From Neobacillus jeddahensis (GTDB lineage Bacteria; Bacillota; Bacilli; Bacillales; Cytobacillaceae), in contig NZ_CCAS010000003.1 of assembly GCF_000612625.1 (NCBI RefSeq), positions 1-64,000 on the forward strand: a stretch of DNA of 64,000 nt, read 5' to 3'. Positions 44,567 to 57,283 of this stretch are shown one piece after another (position 1 is the first letter of the stretch; each line of letters opens with the position of its first letter). The translations under genes were made by a program, and so were the position numbers. Under the pieces are notes generated by a model that was given only the letters and a program-made list of their open reading frames with translations, did no database searches and was not told the DNA's origin.

Positions 44567-46039
44567 TGAACAGTCGTGTATTTTTACGCTGTCTGCTTTA
44601 TTTTCTCCACCGAAAACTTTAATGGCTGCACCAAAAGTGTTAAAATTTTCGAAAGTGATCTGATTTAACACGATATTTCTGGCCCGATATTGAATAGCAA
44701 TAAGTGGATTCCCTTGGTAATCATAGTCTGGATCACCCAATAATAAGAAATGGCTAATCACGACATTTTTATAGGCGGACACGACCAAACCACGAGGTGT
44801 GGAATCTTGATAGAGGTCTGTGAAAATGGGTGCGATTCCCACTAGGTTAACTCCCACAATATTGTAGGCTGTGAGTGATTCGGTATCTGTGCCTTGATGG
44901 TGGCCGATATGGCGGAAATTGAAAGACCGGTTATCGTTCACCGAAATATGCCCGATGATCTGGACATTGGCAGCCGCTGAGGAATTTTCGTGTGCCTTGA
45001 TTTCGATTCCTCCAAAGCAACGGGCACTAGAATTATTGACGAGAAGAACATTTCGTGAGCCATCGTCAATTTCAAATCCATTCGAATTGGAATAACCTTT
45101 TCGATGGGCCCGTCCGCTTGGATCACACATATGGCATTCAGAAATATAAATATAGTCACTATGATGGGTAGTAATCCCGTCATCGCCGAAACCGTAACCG
45201 GTAAGAAGGTCAAGCCAGATATATTGGCTGCCACCACGGGCACGATAGCCGTCCCCACCATAATTGTATAGTGTCGATGACACGTCGAAGCAGTGCAAGC
45301 CTGGATTAATTCCTTCTACGTTTTTTACCCAGCCGTAGGTTACATTTGCATACGTGAGGCAGCTTGAATGATTTCCCCATGTACTGGTTTTTGTTGCGTC
45401 CCCAAGTCGCTCGACATTCCAATCCAAACTCATTCCCTCTATAAGAATATGATGATTACCGCGCCAATGGTTTGCATTTGTGATGAGCCGCGTTCCTTTC
45501 GGAGTCTGATCATGAAGCTTAATGGTCGTGTTTCCGGGATCTGAGCCAATCAGGTATGTCCACGATGGCAGTCGAAGTCCCTTGGTCACATACGTGCCAG
45601 GTGGGATGATCACCTTGACTCGACCGCGGCCAAGTGCCCGTTTAAATGCAGTGGTGCAATCGGTTATCCCATCCCCAACAGCCCCACAATCGACCACATT
45701 GATTTCCGTTGTAATGGTGGTTTGGAGCTTAACGTACTCCACGTCGAGCTTGTCCTTCCAATCTGGGACTACCTTTCCATCCGGATCGATCACCAATCTT
45801 GTTGGCTGAGGCAGTGGGGTCTGTTTTGCTATAAGGCGGAACAGCTTTTCTTTGATTTTTTCCGAAAAAGAACGAGGTCTATTCTGAATAGAAAGAGGGA
45901 GAACTGAAGTGTTGTGGCATTGCTCCAAATACTGTTCTGCTTCTTGGATTACAATTTTTAAATCTAGTGCTTTATCAGTCATTTCATCAAGCAGTTGTTT
46001 ATTTATAGACGGGTCATGAGTTTTATCGAAAGTAGTCAT
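44498..46039 (-). CDS. Right-handed beta-helix protein (pectate lyase superfamily)
   Basis: A 513-residue protein. The N-terminal 100 residues are helical and charged. The superfamily entry motif follows at about 113-125 (NVVDCGAVGDGIT), then IIPPGTYVTKGLRLP and a series of short beta-strand rungs (HHILIEGMSLDWN, IWLDLLTGYGFGDDG, HSDYIYISECHMC, NVLLVNNSSA). No signal peptide is seen. Such proteins cleave or bind polysaccharides and are also found as phage tail-spike-like or spore-surface proteins. Without recognisable catalytic residues, the enzymatic role is open. GGGGTGA precedes the ATG. It appears to be a single gene. Confidence 0.8.
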   Translation of the reverse strand: MTTFDKTHDPSINKQLLDEMTDKALDLKIVIQEAEQYLEQCHNTSVLPLSIQNRPRSFSEKIKEKLFRLIAKQTPLPQPTRLVIDPDGKVVPDWKDKLDVEYVKLQTTITTEINVVDCGAVGDGITDCTTAFKRALGRGRVKVIIPPGTYVTKGLRLPSWTYLIGSDPGNTTIKLHDQTPKGTRLITNANHWRGNHHILIEGMSLDWNVERLGDATKTSTWGNHSSCLTYANVTYGWVKNVEGINPGLHCFDVSSTLYNYGGDGYRARGGSQYIWLDLLTGYGFGDDGITTHHSDYIYISECHMCDPSGRAHRKGYSNSNGFEIDDGSRNVLLVNNSSARCFGGIEIKAHENSSAAANVQIIGHISVNDNRSFNFRHIGHHQGTDTESLTAYNIVGVNLVGIAPIFTDLYQDSTPRGLVVSAYKNVVISHFLLLGDPDYDYQGNPLIAIQYRARNIVLNQITFENFNTFGAAIKVFGGENKADSVKIHDCSSEKITVGSDVNDVSINKVQVPF

Positions 46040-46228
46040 TTTGTTTCACCCCAATAATCTTCTTACGGTTATTATAGACTGTTCGAGAATGAAAGGGAAA
46101 ATGAGTGACAATCTCCACAGAAAGTAACAAATATCTGAATTTTTTTTGAACGATTATAATGGTAGAACAGAATTGCCAGTATTTCGTTTACGATAGGAGG
46201 AGGACGATCGAATAGGAGGGTGTTGGTG

Positions 46229-47137
46229 ATGATGAAGTACAAAAAATCAATTGGGATACTGGTTTTCATTATTGCTGTATTATCACTAGTTGTTACCTTG
46301 TACGCAATCTTTTCTAATCAAGGAGCAGGGGAATACAAATACAAGTCGATCTTCGGTGAAACCGTATCGATTTATGGGAAGGGACTTTATCAGCACGATT
46401 CCGTAACGATGGCCACACAAGCACTAGCACAGGATTATGTCACGTTAGTTTTAGGCATTCCTTTGCTGCTGGTTTCGCTTAATATTGCTAGAAAAGGTCT
46501 GCTAAAGGGAAAATTGCTATTAACAGGGACGCTCGGATATTTTTTGTATACTTATACTTCCTATTCGTTCCTAGCCATGTACAATTCGATGTTTCTCATT
46601 TATATTTTACTCATGTCCGCTAGTTTCTTTGCTTTTACACTCATGATGATTTCGTTCGACATTCCCAGTTTACCGCAGTATTTTAAGAAAAGATTTCCTG
46701 CAAAATTTATCGGCGTTTTTTTATTAACCGTTTCATGCTTATTTACGTTGATGTGGTTAGGAAAAATTATAGTGCCATTGCTTCACCATTCACAGCCAGA
46801 TGGGTTAGAACATTATACGACCCTCACGATTCAGGCGCTTGATCTTGGCATTGTGGTACCAGTCAGCTTTTTGTCGGGTTTCTTGCTCATCAAACGGAAG
46901 CCATTTGGCTACTTACTTGCAACTGTCATCACCATGAAGGAAGTAACCCTATTAACGGCCCTAACCGCCATGATTTTCCTACAAATCAAAGCGGGCATCC
47001 ACATAAGCCCAGCCGTGATCACACTCGTTCTATTACTAAACATTATCATCCTCTATATCATGTTTATCATTATGAAAAACGTAAACGAGGTGACAGACAC
47101 CATTCATGGAAAGGTGTACACTGCAGGTGGACATTGA
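46229..47137 (+). CDS. Polytopic membrane protein of unknown family
   Basis: A protein of 302 residues with about eight hydrophobic segments (IGILVFIIAVLSLVVTLYAI near the start; VLGIPLLLVSLNIA, YFLYTYTSYSFLAMYNSMFL, FIGVFLLTVSCLFTLMWLG and others). I do not recognise the family. The start is the ATG at 46229 behind AGGAGGG; a GTG at 46220 lies inside that site. The last 16 codons (EVTDTIHGKVYTAGGH) fall inside a dispersed repeat (47089-47137), so the original C-terminus has probably been replaced. Confidence 0.72.
   Translation: MMKYKKSIGILVFIIAVLSLVVTLYAIFSNQGAGEYKYKSIFGETVSIYGKGLYQHDSVTMATQALAQDYVTLVLGIPLLLVSLNIARKGLLKGKLLLTGTLGYFLYTYTSYSFLAMYNSMFLIYILLMSASFFAFTLMMISFDIPSLPQYFKKRFPAKFIGVFLLTVSCLFTLMWLGKIIVPLLHHSQPDGLEHYTTLTIQALDLGIVVPVSFLSGFLLIKRKPFGYLLATVITMKEVTLLTALTAMIFLQIKAGIHISPAVITLVLLLNIIILYIMFIIMKNVNEVTDTIHGKVYTAGGH
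47089..47137. repeat. Dispersed GGTG-GACACC repeat, second copy, within the 3' end of a gene
   Basis: GGTGACAGACACCATTCATGGA, then CACTGCAGGTGGACATTGA, aligns with 42797-42846 (GGTGCCTGACACCATTCGTGGA, then GAGGTGGACACTTGA). The stop codon of the membrane protein is formed by the repeat. Confidence 0.65.
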
Positions 47138-47197
47138 GTTTTTGTTGTAAGAGAGGGTGGTCTGTTGGTGAATGACGGAGTAATAGTGCTAAAAAAA

Positions 47198-47233
47198 TGA
47201 AAGCCCTTCCGTTTTTGGGGATGGAGGGCTTTT
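47198..47233 (-). terminator. Terminator of the GYF-RDD gene
   Basis: AAAGCCCT and AGGGCTTT pair around a 17-nt loop. On the minus strand the stem is followed by a T-run. It lies about 50 bases beyond the stop at 47283. Confidence 0.75.
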
Positions 47234-47282
47234 GAATGGGTAGCAATGTTCATTTCTTCACAAAGGAATGAATCATAATTTA

Positions 47283-48032
47283 TTAAATGACGAATCCGGC
47301 GATCAGGAGGGCGATTGGAAACAGGCTGCAGAAAACAATTCTTGCTGGACTGACTTTTCCATATAAAACAACCGTACCGATTTGTTGATCCCAAGTGGAC
47401 TTCCCATTCTTTTTTAGGTCGAAAAATGAAAAATAAAAGCAGACAAAATTGATGAGTGGTACGCCAAAACCCATGCCAGCAGCGGTTACAAATATTGAAC
47501 GCTGTAGTGCAGTAAGGAAATCAATCCGATCGCCATTTAGCTTACAGAGACGAACGTTTAGAATGAACTTACCTAAGGTGTTTCCAAAGATAGAAAGGAT
47601 GATGGCTTCTACCGAAATGTAGAAAATGAGACTGAGCATAAAAATAAAGATTTTTGAAGAATCCACAATAAATTTTGGCGAGAAGATGGATACAAAGGTG
47701 ATGAGGAAAAGGGAAAATAACGATAGATCAAACAGTCTAGCTAAGTAACGAACAACGGGTCTTCCGCTTGGATAAGTGTCCTTTGCTAATTCCTTCCATT
47801 CGCTAGCTACATTCATTGAAGTCTGTATTTCCTGTTTTGATGTAAGGCTGGTTCCTGGAAATAAATCAAGACTATTTGCCAGTTGCCAGTTGTTCATATC
47901 CTTTGACCAAACAAAAGTTTCAGTAGATAAAATTCCTTGTTCAAACAATTTTTTCAGTTCAAATAATCCAACAGGACCCTGCTGCTGATGATCCCGTATA
48001 TAAAACCAAGTATTTCCTTCCGATGGCTCCAT
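47283..48032 (-). CDS. GYF_2-RDD domain membrane protein
   Basis: A protein of about 249 residues. Residues 8-60 form a GYF_2 (DUF4339) domain (TWFYIRDHQQQGPVGLFELK, then SKDMNNWQLANS). An RDD-type membrane domain follows (RYLARLFDLSLFSLFLITFV; GNTLGKFILNVRLC; three to four segments), ending in a last hydrophobic helix. The function of RDD proteins is largely unknown; some act in ion or solute transport. The start is the ATG at 48032 behind GGGGGAAT. It is monocistronic with its own terminator. Confidence 0.85.
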   Translation of the reverse strand: MEPSEGNTWFYIRDHQQQGPVGLFELKKLFEQGILSTETFVWSKDMNNWQLANSLDLFPGTSLTSKQEIQTSMNVASEWKELAKDTYPSGRPVVRYLARLFDLSLFSLFLITFVSIFSPKFIVDSSKIFIFMLSLIFYISVEAIILSIFGNTLGKFILNVRLCKLNGDRIDFLTALQRSIFVTAAGMGFGVPLINFVCFYFSFFDLKKNGKSTWDQQIGTVVLYGKVSPARIVFCSLFPIALLIAGFVI

Positions 48033-48187
48033 TTTTATTCCCCCAATCAAGCTAAATTATACCATGGAGAGACAGGAGCAAATTTTATTGGTAAGGGGTA
48101 ATTTTGAACAGTTTCTGACATTTTTAATCCAAAGGATAAAAGAAATAAGGATGAAAAATACTAACGGATGTTCGGAGGTGAAATCAA

Positions 48188-48496
48188 ATGGAGCAAAAGA
48201 ATTTTGAACAAATTTATCAAGAATATAAAGAGCAAAGTGAACAGCGGGCTGAAACTGATCAAGGATTTAGTGCTGGAAAAGAAGGCATCGTGGCAGTGAG
48301 GAAGAACGAGGAAGGGGATATTATTGCATTTAAGACAAGTGCTGGCCGAGAGTTGGATTATGTAACCGCGTTAGAAGAAGCAAAGTCCGGTAATCTTAGC
48401 CATGTTGATGTTTTTCACAAATATGGCAGAGATATCATTCGGAGTGAGCCGGATGGAATAAAAGAAAATAATCTTGATCAATTACCTGAATTTTAA
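48188..48496 (+). CDS. DUF3892 domain-containing protein
   Basis: A 102-residue protein whose middle part fits DUF3892 (GIVAVRKNEEGDIIAFKTSA, then GRELDYVTALEEAKSGNLSH). Ahead of it is a charged helical N-terminus. GGAGGTG precedes the ATG. The function of the family is unknown. It sits alone between two terminators and converges on leuD. Confidence 0.85.
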   Translation: MEQKNFEQIYQEYKEQSEQRAETDQGFSAGKEGIVAVRKNEEGDIIAFKTSAGRELDYVTALEEAKSGNLSHVDVFHKYGRDIIRSEPDGIKENNLDQLPEF

Positions 48497-48503
48497 TTTA
48501 AAC

Positions 48504-48537
48504 AAAAATGCGCTGGGCCGGGCCCAAGCGCATTTTA
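48504..48537. terminator. Bidirectional terminator between DUF3892 gene and leuD
   Basis: AAAATGCGCT pairs with AGCGCATTTT, with an additional GGGCC/GGCCC core. The right side overlaps the leuD stop codon, so it ends both the leu operon and the DUF3892 transcript. Confidence 0.88.
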
Positions 48538-49119
48538 CTTATATAACAGCTCATATTGCTCAATTTTATCCTCATAGGTTAGCGTAACACCAATTTCATC
48601 CCAGCCGTTCAATAACATTTCTTTCGGGTATGGCGCAATATCGAAGGAAAGTGAAAATCCTTCGTTGTCCGATACGACTTGATCTTCAAGGTTAACTGTT
48701 AAGCAATATTCACGAGCTTCGGCGTTTTTCATAATGGTTTGCACCTGATCTTCACTTGCTTGAATGGCAAGGATGCCGTTCTTGACACAGTTGTTTTTAA
48801 AAATATCAGCAAAGCTCGGTGCAATCACAATTTTAAAGCCAAAGTCCTGAACAGCCCACGGGGCATGCTCGCGTGAAGAGCCGCAGCCAAAGTTTTCACC
48901 GGCTACCAAAATCGAAGCCCCTTTATATTTCGGATCATTTAATGAAAAATCAGGGCGAGGGTTACCAGCGTCATCAAAACGCCAATGGTAAAACAGGAAT
49001 TGACCAAAGCCACTGCGTTCAATCCGTTTTAAAAACTGTTTCGGAATAATTTGGTCTGTATCAATATTGGACCGATTCAAGGGATATACAAGCCCTTGAT
49101 GCGTACGTAATGGTTCCAT
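48535..49119 (-). CDS. leuD: 3-Isopropylmalate dehydratase small subunit
   Basis: A 194-residue subunit that, with LeuC, isomerises 2- to 3-isopropylmalate in leucine synthesis. Landmarks are NIDTDQIIPKQFLKRI (about residues 18-33), GASILVAGENFGCGSSREHA (about 67-86) and FADIFKNNCVKNGIL. The length is typical. It is last in the ilv-leu operon, two bases after leuC, and is followed by a terminator. Confidence 0.97.
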   Translation of the reverse strand: MEPLRTHQGLVYPLNRSNIDTDQIIPKQFLKRIERSGFGQFLFYHWRFDDAGNPRPDFSLNDPKYKGASILVAGENFGCGSSREHAPWAVQDFGFKIVIAPSFADIFKNNCVKNGILAIQASEDQVQTIMKNAEAREYCLTVNLEDQVVSDNEGFSLSFDIAPYPKEMLLNGWDEIGVTLTYEDKIEQYELLYK

Positions 49120-49120
49120 A

Positions 49121-50539
49121 TTAGCTTACCTCCTGGGCCGTAAACTGGCGAACATCGACAAAATGCCCCATAACTGCGGCAGCTGCTGCCATTTCAGGAC
49201 TAACTAGATGGGTGCGAGCTCCGTTACCTTGACGGCCTTCGAAATTTCGATTAGATGTGGAAGCACAGCGTCCACCTGGTGGAACGATGTCATCATTCAT
49301 AGCAAGGCACATACTGCAGCCAGCCTCACGCCATTCAAATCCTGCTTCTTTAAAGATCTGATCAATGCCTTCTTTTTCAGCAGCCAGCTTGATGCTAAAG
49401 GAACCTGGTACGACAATGGCGGTAACCGCTGGATTAACCTTCCGGCCACGGACCACTTCTGCCGCTTTTTGTAAATCGCTTAACCGAGAATTCGTACAAG
49501 AACCGATAAAGACATGGTCTATTTTTACACTGGAAATGGGCTGACCTGCCTCTAGCCCCATATAATCAAGGGCACGGACAATTTCATCCTTCTCACTTGG
49601 CTTATCGCTTGCATCTGGAGTTGGGACGCTAGCAGTAACAGGAATACACATACCAGGGTTTGTTCCCCACGTAACCTGTGGTTCGACGTCGGCGGCTTCA
49701 ATCTCAACAACCGTATCATAGACTGCACCTTCATCGGTGGCGAGGGAGCGCCAGTAGGTAACAGCTTCTTCAAATGCCTCACCTTGAGGGACATGTCTCC
49801 GACCGCGTAAGTAGTCAAAGGTTGTTTCATCTGGGGTAATTAAACCTGCCCGAGCGCCGGCCTCAATCGACATGTTACAGACGGTCATCCGCTCATCCAT
49901 GGAGAGGGAGCGAATAGCTTCGCCTGTGTACTCAATTACATAGCCAGTTCCAAATTGGACGCCAAATTTCCCGATAATCGCTAAAATTAAATCCTTTGCC
50001 GTAACGCCAGTCCCAAGCTTGCCATTTACTTTTACATTTAGTGTTTTCGGAGGGGCTTGCCACAGTGTCTGCGTGGCTAGAACATGCTCAACTTCACTCG
50101 TACCGATTCCAAAAGCAAGTGCACCAAATGCACCGTGTGTGGATGTATGACTGTCACCACAGACGATCGTTTTTCCTGGTTGGGTCAAACCAAGTTCAGG
50201 GCCAATGACATGGACAATCCCGTTATCGGGGTGATGAATGTCGGCAAGCGTTACACCAAATTCCTGACAGTTTTCTTGTAAAGTATCAACTTGTTTTTTC
50301 GATATCGGGTCATTAATGGTAAGACGTTGGCGTGTTGGGATATTATGATCCATTGTGGCAAAGGTAAGATCAGGGCGGCGGACCTTGCGTCCGTTCATCC
50401 GTAATCCCTCAAATGCTTGGGGTGAGGTTACTTCATGAACGAGATGCAAGTCAATATACAATAAATCAGGCTTTCCTGCCTCCCGATGGACAACATGCTG
50501 TTCCCAAATTTTTTGAATAATGGTTTTTGGTGTTTGCAT
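49121..50539 (-). CDS. leuC: 3-Isopropylmalate dehydratase large subunit
   Basis: A 472-residue 4Fe-4S hydro-lyase. It begins [17 protein letters not shown] behind GAGGAAG. Further upstream in-frame codons back to 50674 cover the leuB-leuC spacer and are not part of the gene. Cluster cysteines appear in [11 protein letters not shown] (about 347) and CSMCLAMN (about 407-410). [20 protein letters not shown] is present. It is coupled to leuD. Confidence 0.96.
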   Translation of the reverse strand: MQTPKTIIQKIWEQHVVHREAGKPDLLYIDLHLVHEVTSPQAFEGLRMNGRKVRRPDLTFATMDHNIPTRQRLTINDPISKKQVDTLQENCQEFGVTLADIHHPDNGIVHVIGPELGLTQPGKTIVCGDSHTSTHGAFGALAFGIGTSEVEHVLATQTLWQAPPKTLNVKVNGKLGTGVTAKDLILAIIGKFGVQFGTGYVIEYTGEAIRSLSMDERMTVCNMSIEAGARAGLITPDETTFDYLRGRRHVPQGEAFEEAVTYWRSLATDEGAVYDTVVEIEAADVEPQVTWGTNPGMCIPVTASVPTPDASDKPSEKDEIVRALDYMGLEAGQPISSVKIDHVFIGSCTNSRLSDLQKAAEVVRGRKVNPAVTAIVVPGSFSIKLAAEKEGIDQIFKEAGFEWREAGCSMCLAMNDDIVPPGGRCASTSNRNFEGRQGNGARTHLVSPEMAAAAAVMGHFVDVRQFTAQEVS

Positions 50540-50615
50540 AGCTTCCTTCCTCACGTAAATAGATTTATAGGTTGGTAAAAAAGGAGGGTGAGGTGTGGGC
50601 CCACCCAATCTATTT

Positions 50616-51722
50616 CTAAAAATAACAGCTGGCGATACATTTCGATGCATTTTGTGATTTGATATAATCGACAATCAGTTTCGTCATTTCTACTGTCCCG
50701 ACAATACGTCCATCCTGCACTTGAAGATCACCCGTGTGGAAGCCAGCATCGAGAATGGATTGAACGGCATCCTCAATCACTTTCGCTTCGTCATCTAAGT
50801 TAAAGGAGTACCTAAGCATGAGAGCGGTGGACAGGATCATTGCCACAGGGTTAGCAATTCCTTTCCCGGCAATATCCGGTGCTGATCCATGAACGGGCTC
50901 ATACAGACCAAGACCATCTTCACGTAAGCTTGCCGAAGGGAGCATTCCAAGTGAACCGGTTAATACTGAAGCCTCATCACTTAAAATATCGCCGAAGAGA
51001 TTTTCCGTCACTATGACATCGAATTGGGTTGGACTGGTAATTAATTTCATGGCGGCAGCATCCACTAAGAGATGGTCGACCTTCACATCTGGATATTGAG
51101 CTTTTTTCTCTTCGACCACTTCTCGCCAAAGCTTGCTGGATTCTAGAACATTTGCTTTATCGACTGAGGTTAACTGACCACGTCGCTGCTGGGCTGCCTG
51201 AAATCCTTTATCTACAATTCTTTCAATCTCTTTCCGTGTATAGGCAAGCGTATCGACGACAGCATTTCCGTTATCGCGCCGCTCACTAGGTGTACCAAAA
51301 TAGAGGCCGCCCGTTAACTCACGTACAATAAGGAGGTCGCTTCCGGCAACTACTTCTTCCTTGAGTGGCGAAGCATGGAGCAAATTCTTAAACCCTTTGA
51401 TTGGCCTTAAGTTTGCAAATAAGTCGAGTGCTTTACGGATTCCAAGTAAGCCCCGTTCCGGACGAAGGTGGGAAGGATTACGATCCCATTTTGGTCCACC
51501 TACAGCACCTAGCAAAACAGCATCTGCTTGTTTGCAGGCACCAACGGTTGCTTCTGGAAGGGGAGTGCCATAAAGGTCGATGGCTGCTCCTCCGATTTCA
51601 TGGGTTTCAAAGCTAAAACTATGATTATATTCTTCAGCTATCGCATGTAACACGTCTTTTGCAGAGTTAATAACTTCCTTGCCAATCCCATCACCGGGAA
51701 GTAAGACAATATGTTTTTTCAT
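50616..51722 (-). CDS. leuB: 3-Isopropylmalate dehydrogenase
   Basis: A 368-residue NAD-dependent enzyme for the oxidative decarboxylation step of leucine synthesis. Motifs are [14 protein letters not shown] (3-16), [19 protein letters not shown] and the C-terminal [18 protein letters not shown]. The start is the ATG at 51722 behind GAGGAGG. The protein carries a short Cys-containing tail ([10 protein letters not shown]). A 76-base spacer separates it from leuC. Confidence 0.96.
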   Translation of the reverse strand: MKKHIVLLPGDGIGKEVINSAKDVLHAIAEEYNHSFSFETHEIGGAAIDLYGTPLPEATVGACKQADAVLLGAVGGPKWDRNPSHLRPERGLLGIRKALDLFANLRPIKGFKNLLHASPLKEEVVAGSDLLIVRELTGGLYFGTPSERRDNGNAVVDTLAYTRKEIERIVDKGFQAAQQRRGQLTSVDKANVLESSKLWREVVEEKKAQYPDVKVDHLLVDAAAMKLITSPTQFDVIVTENLFGDILSDEASVLTGSLGMLPSASLREDGLGLYEPVHGSAPDIAGKGIANPVAMILSTALMLRYSFNLDDEAKVIEDAVQSILDAGFHTGDLQVQDGRIVGTVEMTKLIVDYIKSQNASKCIASCYF

Positions 51723-51756
51723 TAGAAGCAACCTCCTCATTTTTTTGTGAAATTTA

Positions 51757-54319
<2,563 letters not shown>

Positions 54320-54342
54320 TCATCATCCTTCCAGGAATATTA

Positions 54343-54864
54343 TTATTTTAATAGTGCATGTGCTGCTAGTTCGTTAACTTGTGGCTGATGCCCACGTTGT
54401 AAGGCTGTCAATCCAGTTCGGGCAATTTCTTTAATGCCATATGGGCGAAGTAGTTCGATCAAGGCGTCAATTTTATCAGGACGTCCTGTGATTTGAATGG
54501 CTAAACTATCTTTACTCACGTCAATGATCAGGGCACGGAAGGGGTCAATGATCCCATTAATTTCGCTCCGCAATTGACTGCTGCTAGCGACTTTTATTAA
54601 AGCAAGCTCCCGTGCGACAATCGCTTTATCGGTAATATCGGAGACTTTTAATACATCGATTTGCTTGTTTAATTGTTTGGTGACTTGTTCAAGTCGTTGT
54701 TCATCTTCCACTTCTACGACCAGAGTCATTTTTGAAATGCCTTCTGTTTCGGTAGGACCGACAGAAATGCTTTCAATATTGAACTGACGCCTTTGCAAAA
54801 GACCTGTCACGCGATAGAGGACCCCGCTTCGATCTTGAACCGTCGCTGTTATGATCCGTTTCAT
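54343..54864 (-). CDS. ilvH: Acetolactate synthase small (regulatory) subunit
   Basis: A 173-residue subunit (also named ilvN). It has an N-terminal ACT domain ([20 protein letters not shown], then FNIESISVG) that binds valine, and a conserved C-terminal domain ([17 protein letters not shown]). ATGA overlap with the catalytic subunit gene ensures coupled synthesis. Confidence 0.95.
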   Translation of the reverse strand: MKRIITATVQDRSGVLYRVTGLLQRRQFNIESISVGPTETEGISKMTLVVEVEDEQRLEQVTKQLNKQIDVLKVSDITDKAIVARELALIKVASSSQLRSEINGIIDPFRALIIDVSKDSLAIQITGRPDKIDALIELLRPYGIKEIARTGLTALQRGHQPQVNELAAHALLK

Positions 54865-56588
54865 GGTTTCACCCCAATCATTTCGTGGATTCCTTTACCA
54901 GGTGCGATCATTGGAAAGACCTTCTCTTGCTGAAGCACCCGACAATCGACTAAAACTGGCCCATTATAGGCAAAGACTTCTGGTAAAACCGTGATGAGTT
55001 CTTCTTGGGTGTCAACTCTATATCCTCGAATCGAATAACTTTCTGCCAGCTTGACAAAGTCTGGCTGTGTATGAAGAATCGATTCGGAAATGCGATTCCC
55101 GTGCAATAACTCTTGCCATTGGCGAACCATTCCAAGGGCACCATTATTGACGATGATGATTTTAACGGGAAGGTTTCTCTCATAAATAATCGATAGTTCT
55201 TGAAGCGTCATTTGAAAGCCGCCGTCCCCAACAATCGCGACAACTGTACTATCTGGTGCAGCAATTTGCGCGCCAATCGCAGCGGGGAAGCCAAAGCCCA
55301 TTGTGCCCAGGCCACCGGAGGTAATCCAGCGGTGCGGCTGCTTAAAGGTGTAATATTGCGCTGCCCACATTTGGTGCTGTCCTACATCCGTTGCGACGAT
55401 GGCGTCTCCATTGGTCACTTTATGAACGGCTTCGATCACCCACTGAGGACACATACCGTTTGAATCATGCTTAAACCAAAGCGGATAATCTTGCTTGTAT
55501 TGTTTCAATGTTTCCAGCCATTCCTCATGGTTAGGAGATTCCTTCGTTTCAGTCCTCAGTTCCGTTAATGCTTCCTTCGAATCGGAAACAATCGGAATTT
55601 GGGTTGGTACATTTTTTCCGATTTCTGCTGGATCGATGTCGATATGTGCCACCTTTGCATTGGGGGCAAAATGTTTGAGATTGCCTGTTAAGCGATCATC
55701 GAACCGAGCTCCGAAATTAATTAATAAATCACATTCGTATAAGGCCATATTTGCTGCATAGGTGCCGTGCATTCCTCCCATTCCTAACGAGAGAGGACTA
55801 TCTGCTGGGAAGGTCCCAAGCCCGAGTAAGGTGGTCACCACTGGTAGTTGATGCTGTTCAGCAAAGGCCGTTAATTCAGCAGATGCTTTTCCATGAAGCA
55901 CGCCAGCACCAGAAAGGATGACTGGCTTTTTCGCTTTCGTGATCGAATCAGCCAATTTTTTAATTTGCAGTGGATTTGGCTTGGTTGTTGGCTGGTAGCC
56001 TGGCAAATTAATGGTTGCTTCTTTGGGTTCTTCGGAAAGTAATCCAGCTGAAATATCTTTTGGAATATCGACTAAGACGGGACCTGGACGGCCTGTAGAA
56101 GCAATATGAAAAGCTTCCTTCACGATTCTTGGTAAATCGGCTATCGATCGCACCTGATAGTTATGCTTTGTAATCGGCGTTGTGATCGCCATCACATCAG
56201 CTTCCTGGAAAGCGTCTGTTCCGATGACATTACGTGCAACCTGCCCAGTAAATACCACTAGTGGTAGAGAGTCCATCATTGCATCTGTAATTCCCGTAAC
56301 CAAGTTGGTGGCGCCAGGCCCTGATGTAGCAATGACGACCCCTGGTTTACCTGTGATTCGTGCATATCCCTCAGCTGCATGAATCATTCCTTGTTCGTGA
56401 CGGAAGAGGATGTGCTGAATAGTACCCTGAGCTCGATAAATGGCATCATAAATGGGTAGGACTGCTCCACCTGGATATCCAAATAACGTCTCAACCCCTT
56501 CTTTTTTTAATAAGTCAATAAGAAGGTCGGCACCAGTCTGTGGAGCCGTACTGGTTTGGAATTCCAGCTCTTTTGCTTCTACTTTCAC
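54861..56588 (-). CDS. ilvB: Acetolactate synthase large (catalytic) subunit
   Basis: A 575-residue thiamine diphosphate enzyme that makes acetolactate and acetohydroxybutyrate. It shows the [13 protein letters not shown] start, the catalytic Glu in [25 protein letters not shown] and the ThDP motif [13 protein letters not shown]. It starts with GTG behind AAGGAGGG. It is the first gene of the ilvBHC-leuABCD operon, preceded by a 115-bp repeat array and a T-box leader. Confidence 0.97.
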   Translation of the reverse strand: MKVEAKELEFQTSTAPQTGADLLIDLLKKEGVETLFGYPGGAVLPIYDAIYRAQGTIQHILFRHEQGMIHAAEGYARITGKPGVVIATSGPGATNLVTGITDAMMDSLPLVVFTGQVARNVIGTDAFQEADVMAITTPITKHNYQVRSIADLPRIVKEAFHIASTGRPGPVLVDIPKDISAGLLSEEPKEATINLPGYQPTTKPNPLQIKKLADSITKAKKPVILSGAGVLHGKASAELTAFAEQHQLPVVTTLLGLGTFPADSPLSLGMGGMHGTYAANMALYECDLLINFGARFDDRLTGNLKHFAPNAKVAHIDIDPAEIGKNVPTQIPIVSDSKEALTELRTETKESPNHEEWLETLKQYKQDYPLWFKHDSNGMCPQWVIEAVHKVTNGDAIVATDVGQHQMWAAQYYTFKQPHRWITSGGLGTMGFGFPAAIGAQIAAPDSTVVAIVGDGGFQMTLQELSIIYERNLPVKIIIVNNGALGMVRQWQELLHGNRISESILHTQPDFVKLAESYSIRGYRVDTQEELITVLPEVFAYNGPVLVDCRVLQQEKVFPMIAPGKGIHEMIGVKP

Positions 56589-56696
56589 GTCGAAAACCCT
56601 CCTTGTGGATAGTTAAATATTTCAATAATACATCTTAATGCTGTGGCTTTTAAAAATGGATGAAGCTGTTTGGTTTGATTTCCAAATCATTCCAAG

Positions 56697-56811
56697 TTTT
56701 GTAGAATAATTGCGTAATTTTGTAGAATTCTTTGTTAGTTTTGTAGAATTCCTACGAGATTTTGTAGAATAACCAATTAGATTTGTAGAAAACCCTCCCG
56801 TTTTTGTAAAA
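56697..56811. repeat. Phased TTCTACAAAA array 3 (inverted), between T-box and ilvB
   Basis: Six units read on the plus strand as TTTTGTAGAA, i.e. TTCTACAAAA on the minus strand. They start at 56697, 56718, 56739, 56760, 56781 and 56802: exactly 21 bp apart each time. The first four are identical; the fifth is ATTTGTAGAA and the last TTTTGTAAAA. Spacer bases differ between units. The array lies downstream of the T-box terminator and about 110 bases before ilvB, so it would be part of the ilvB mRNA leader. Confidence 0.9.
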
Positions 56812-56850
56812 TCCCCACAAACATATAGGCGATTTTGCTACTAACACAGT

Positions 56851-57180
56851 AAAAAAGACCTGTTTCTCCACGAATAAACTGCAGTCAAGACATCAAAAGC
56901 AGAATAATCGGGGAGAAAAGGCCTCTTTTTCTCGGTACCACCCGGTTTTTACAGTATCCTTACGAATACTGCCTTATGAAGCGACAATAAAATGGACTTA
57001 CGCTTCTTTTTGTAACAGGTGCACAAGTTTGGACACCCGATTGAGCCTACTTCAAACAACTGTTCAGCTCAACACTCAGGGATGATGTCGGAATAAGTTG
57101 TATTACTGGGCTCACAGCAACCCCAGCTCTCTGAAAATACCATTTCTTATTCCTTTATTCCCGTCATCGATTTCATACTA
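56851..57180 (-). promoter_or_regulatory. T-box riboswitch of the ilv-leu operon
   Basis: On the minus strand the T-box core GGGTGGTACCGAG (complement at 56931-56943) precedes a terminator with the stem AAAGAGGCCTTTTCTCC/GGAGAAACAGGTCTTT and a T-run ending at 56851. Upstream is a stem III hairpin (CAGTAT/ATACTG, 56952-56971) and stem I with the AGAGAGCTGGGG and GGGCTCAC-side motifs. In the stem I specifier loop, between GGAATAAG/CTTATTCC and GGGA/TCCC, the 3' side reads GACATCA. The codon ATC (57084-57086) followed by A suggests tRNA-Ile. A TTGACA sequence at 57187-57192 may be the -35, but no good -10 was found at the right distance. Confidence 0.9.
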
Positions 57181-57283
57181 TTTTTTTGTCAAATGAAGAT
57201 CACTTAACACTTTAGCACCTTAACTTCTTTAAGAAGGGGAGGGGCACTAATGGGTTCCCTATGGTCTTGATCTTTTGCATACT

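Noticed and set aside
50540-50674. N-terminal extension of LeuC by 45 residues
   Set aside because: The added residues are not LeuC-like and cover the leuB-leuC spacer; the ATG at 50539 has a good ribosome site and gives the standard N-terminus.
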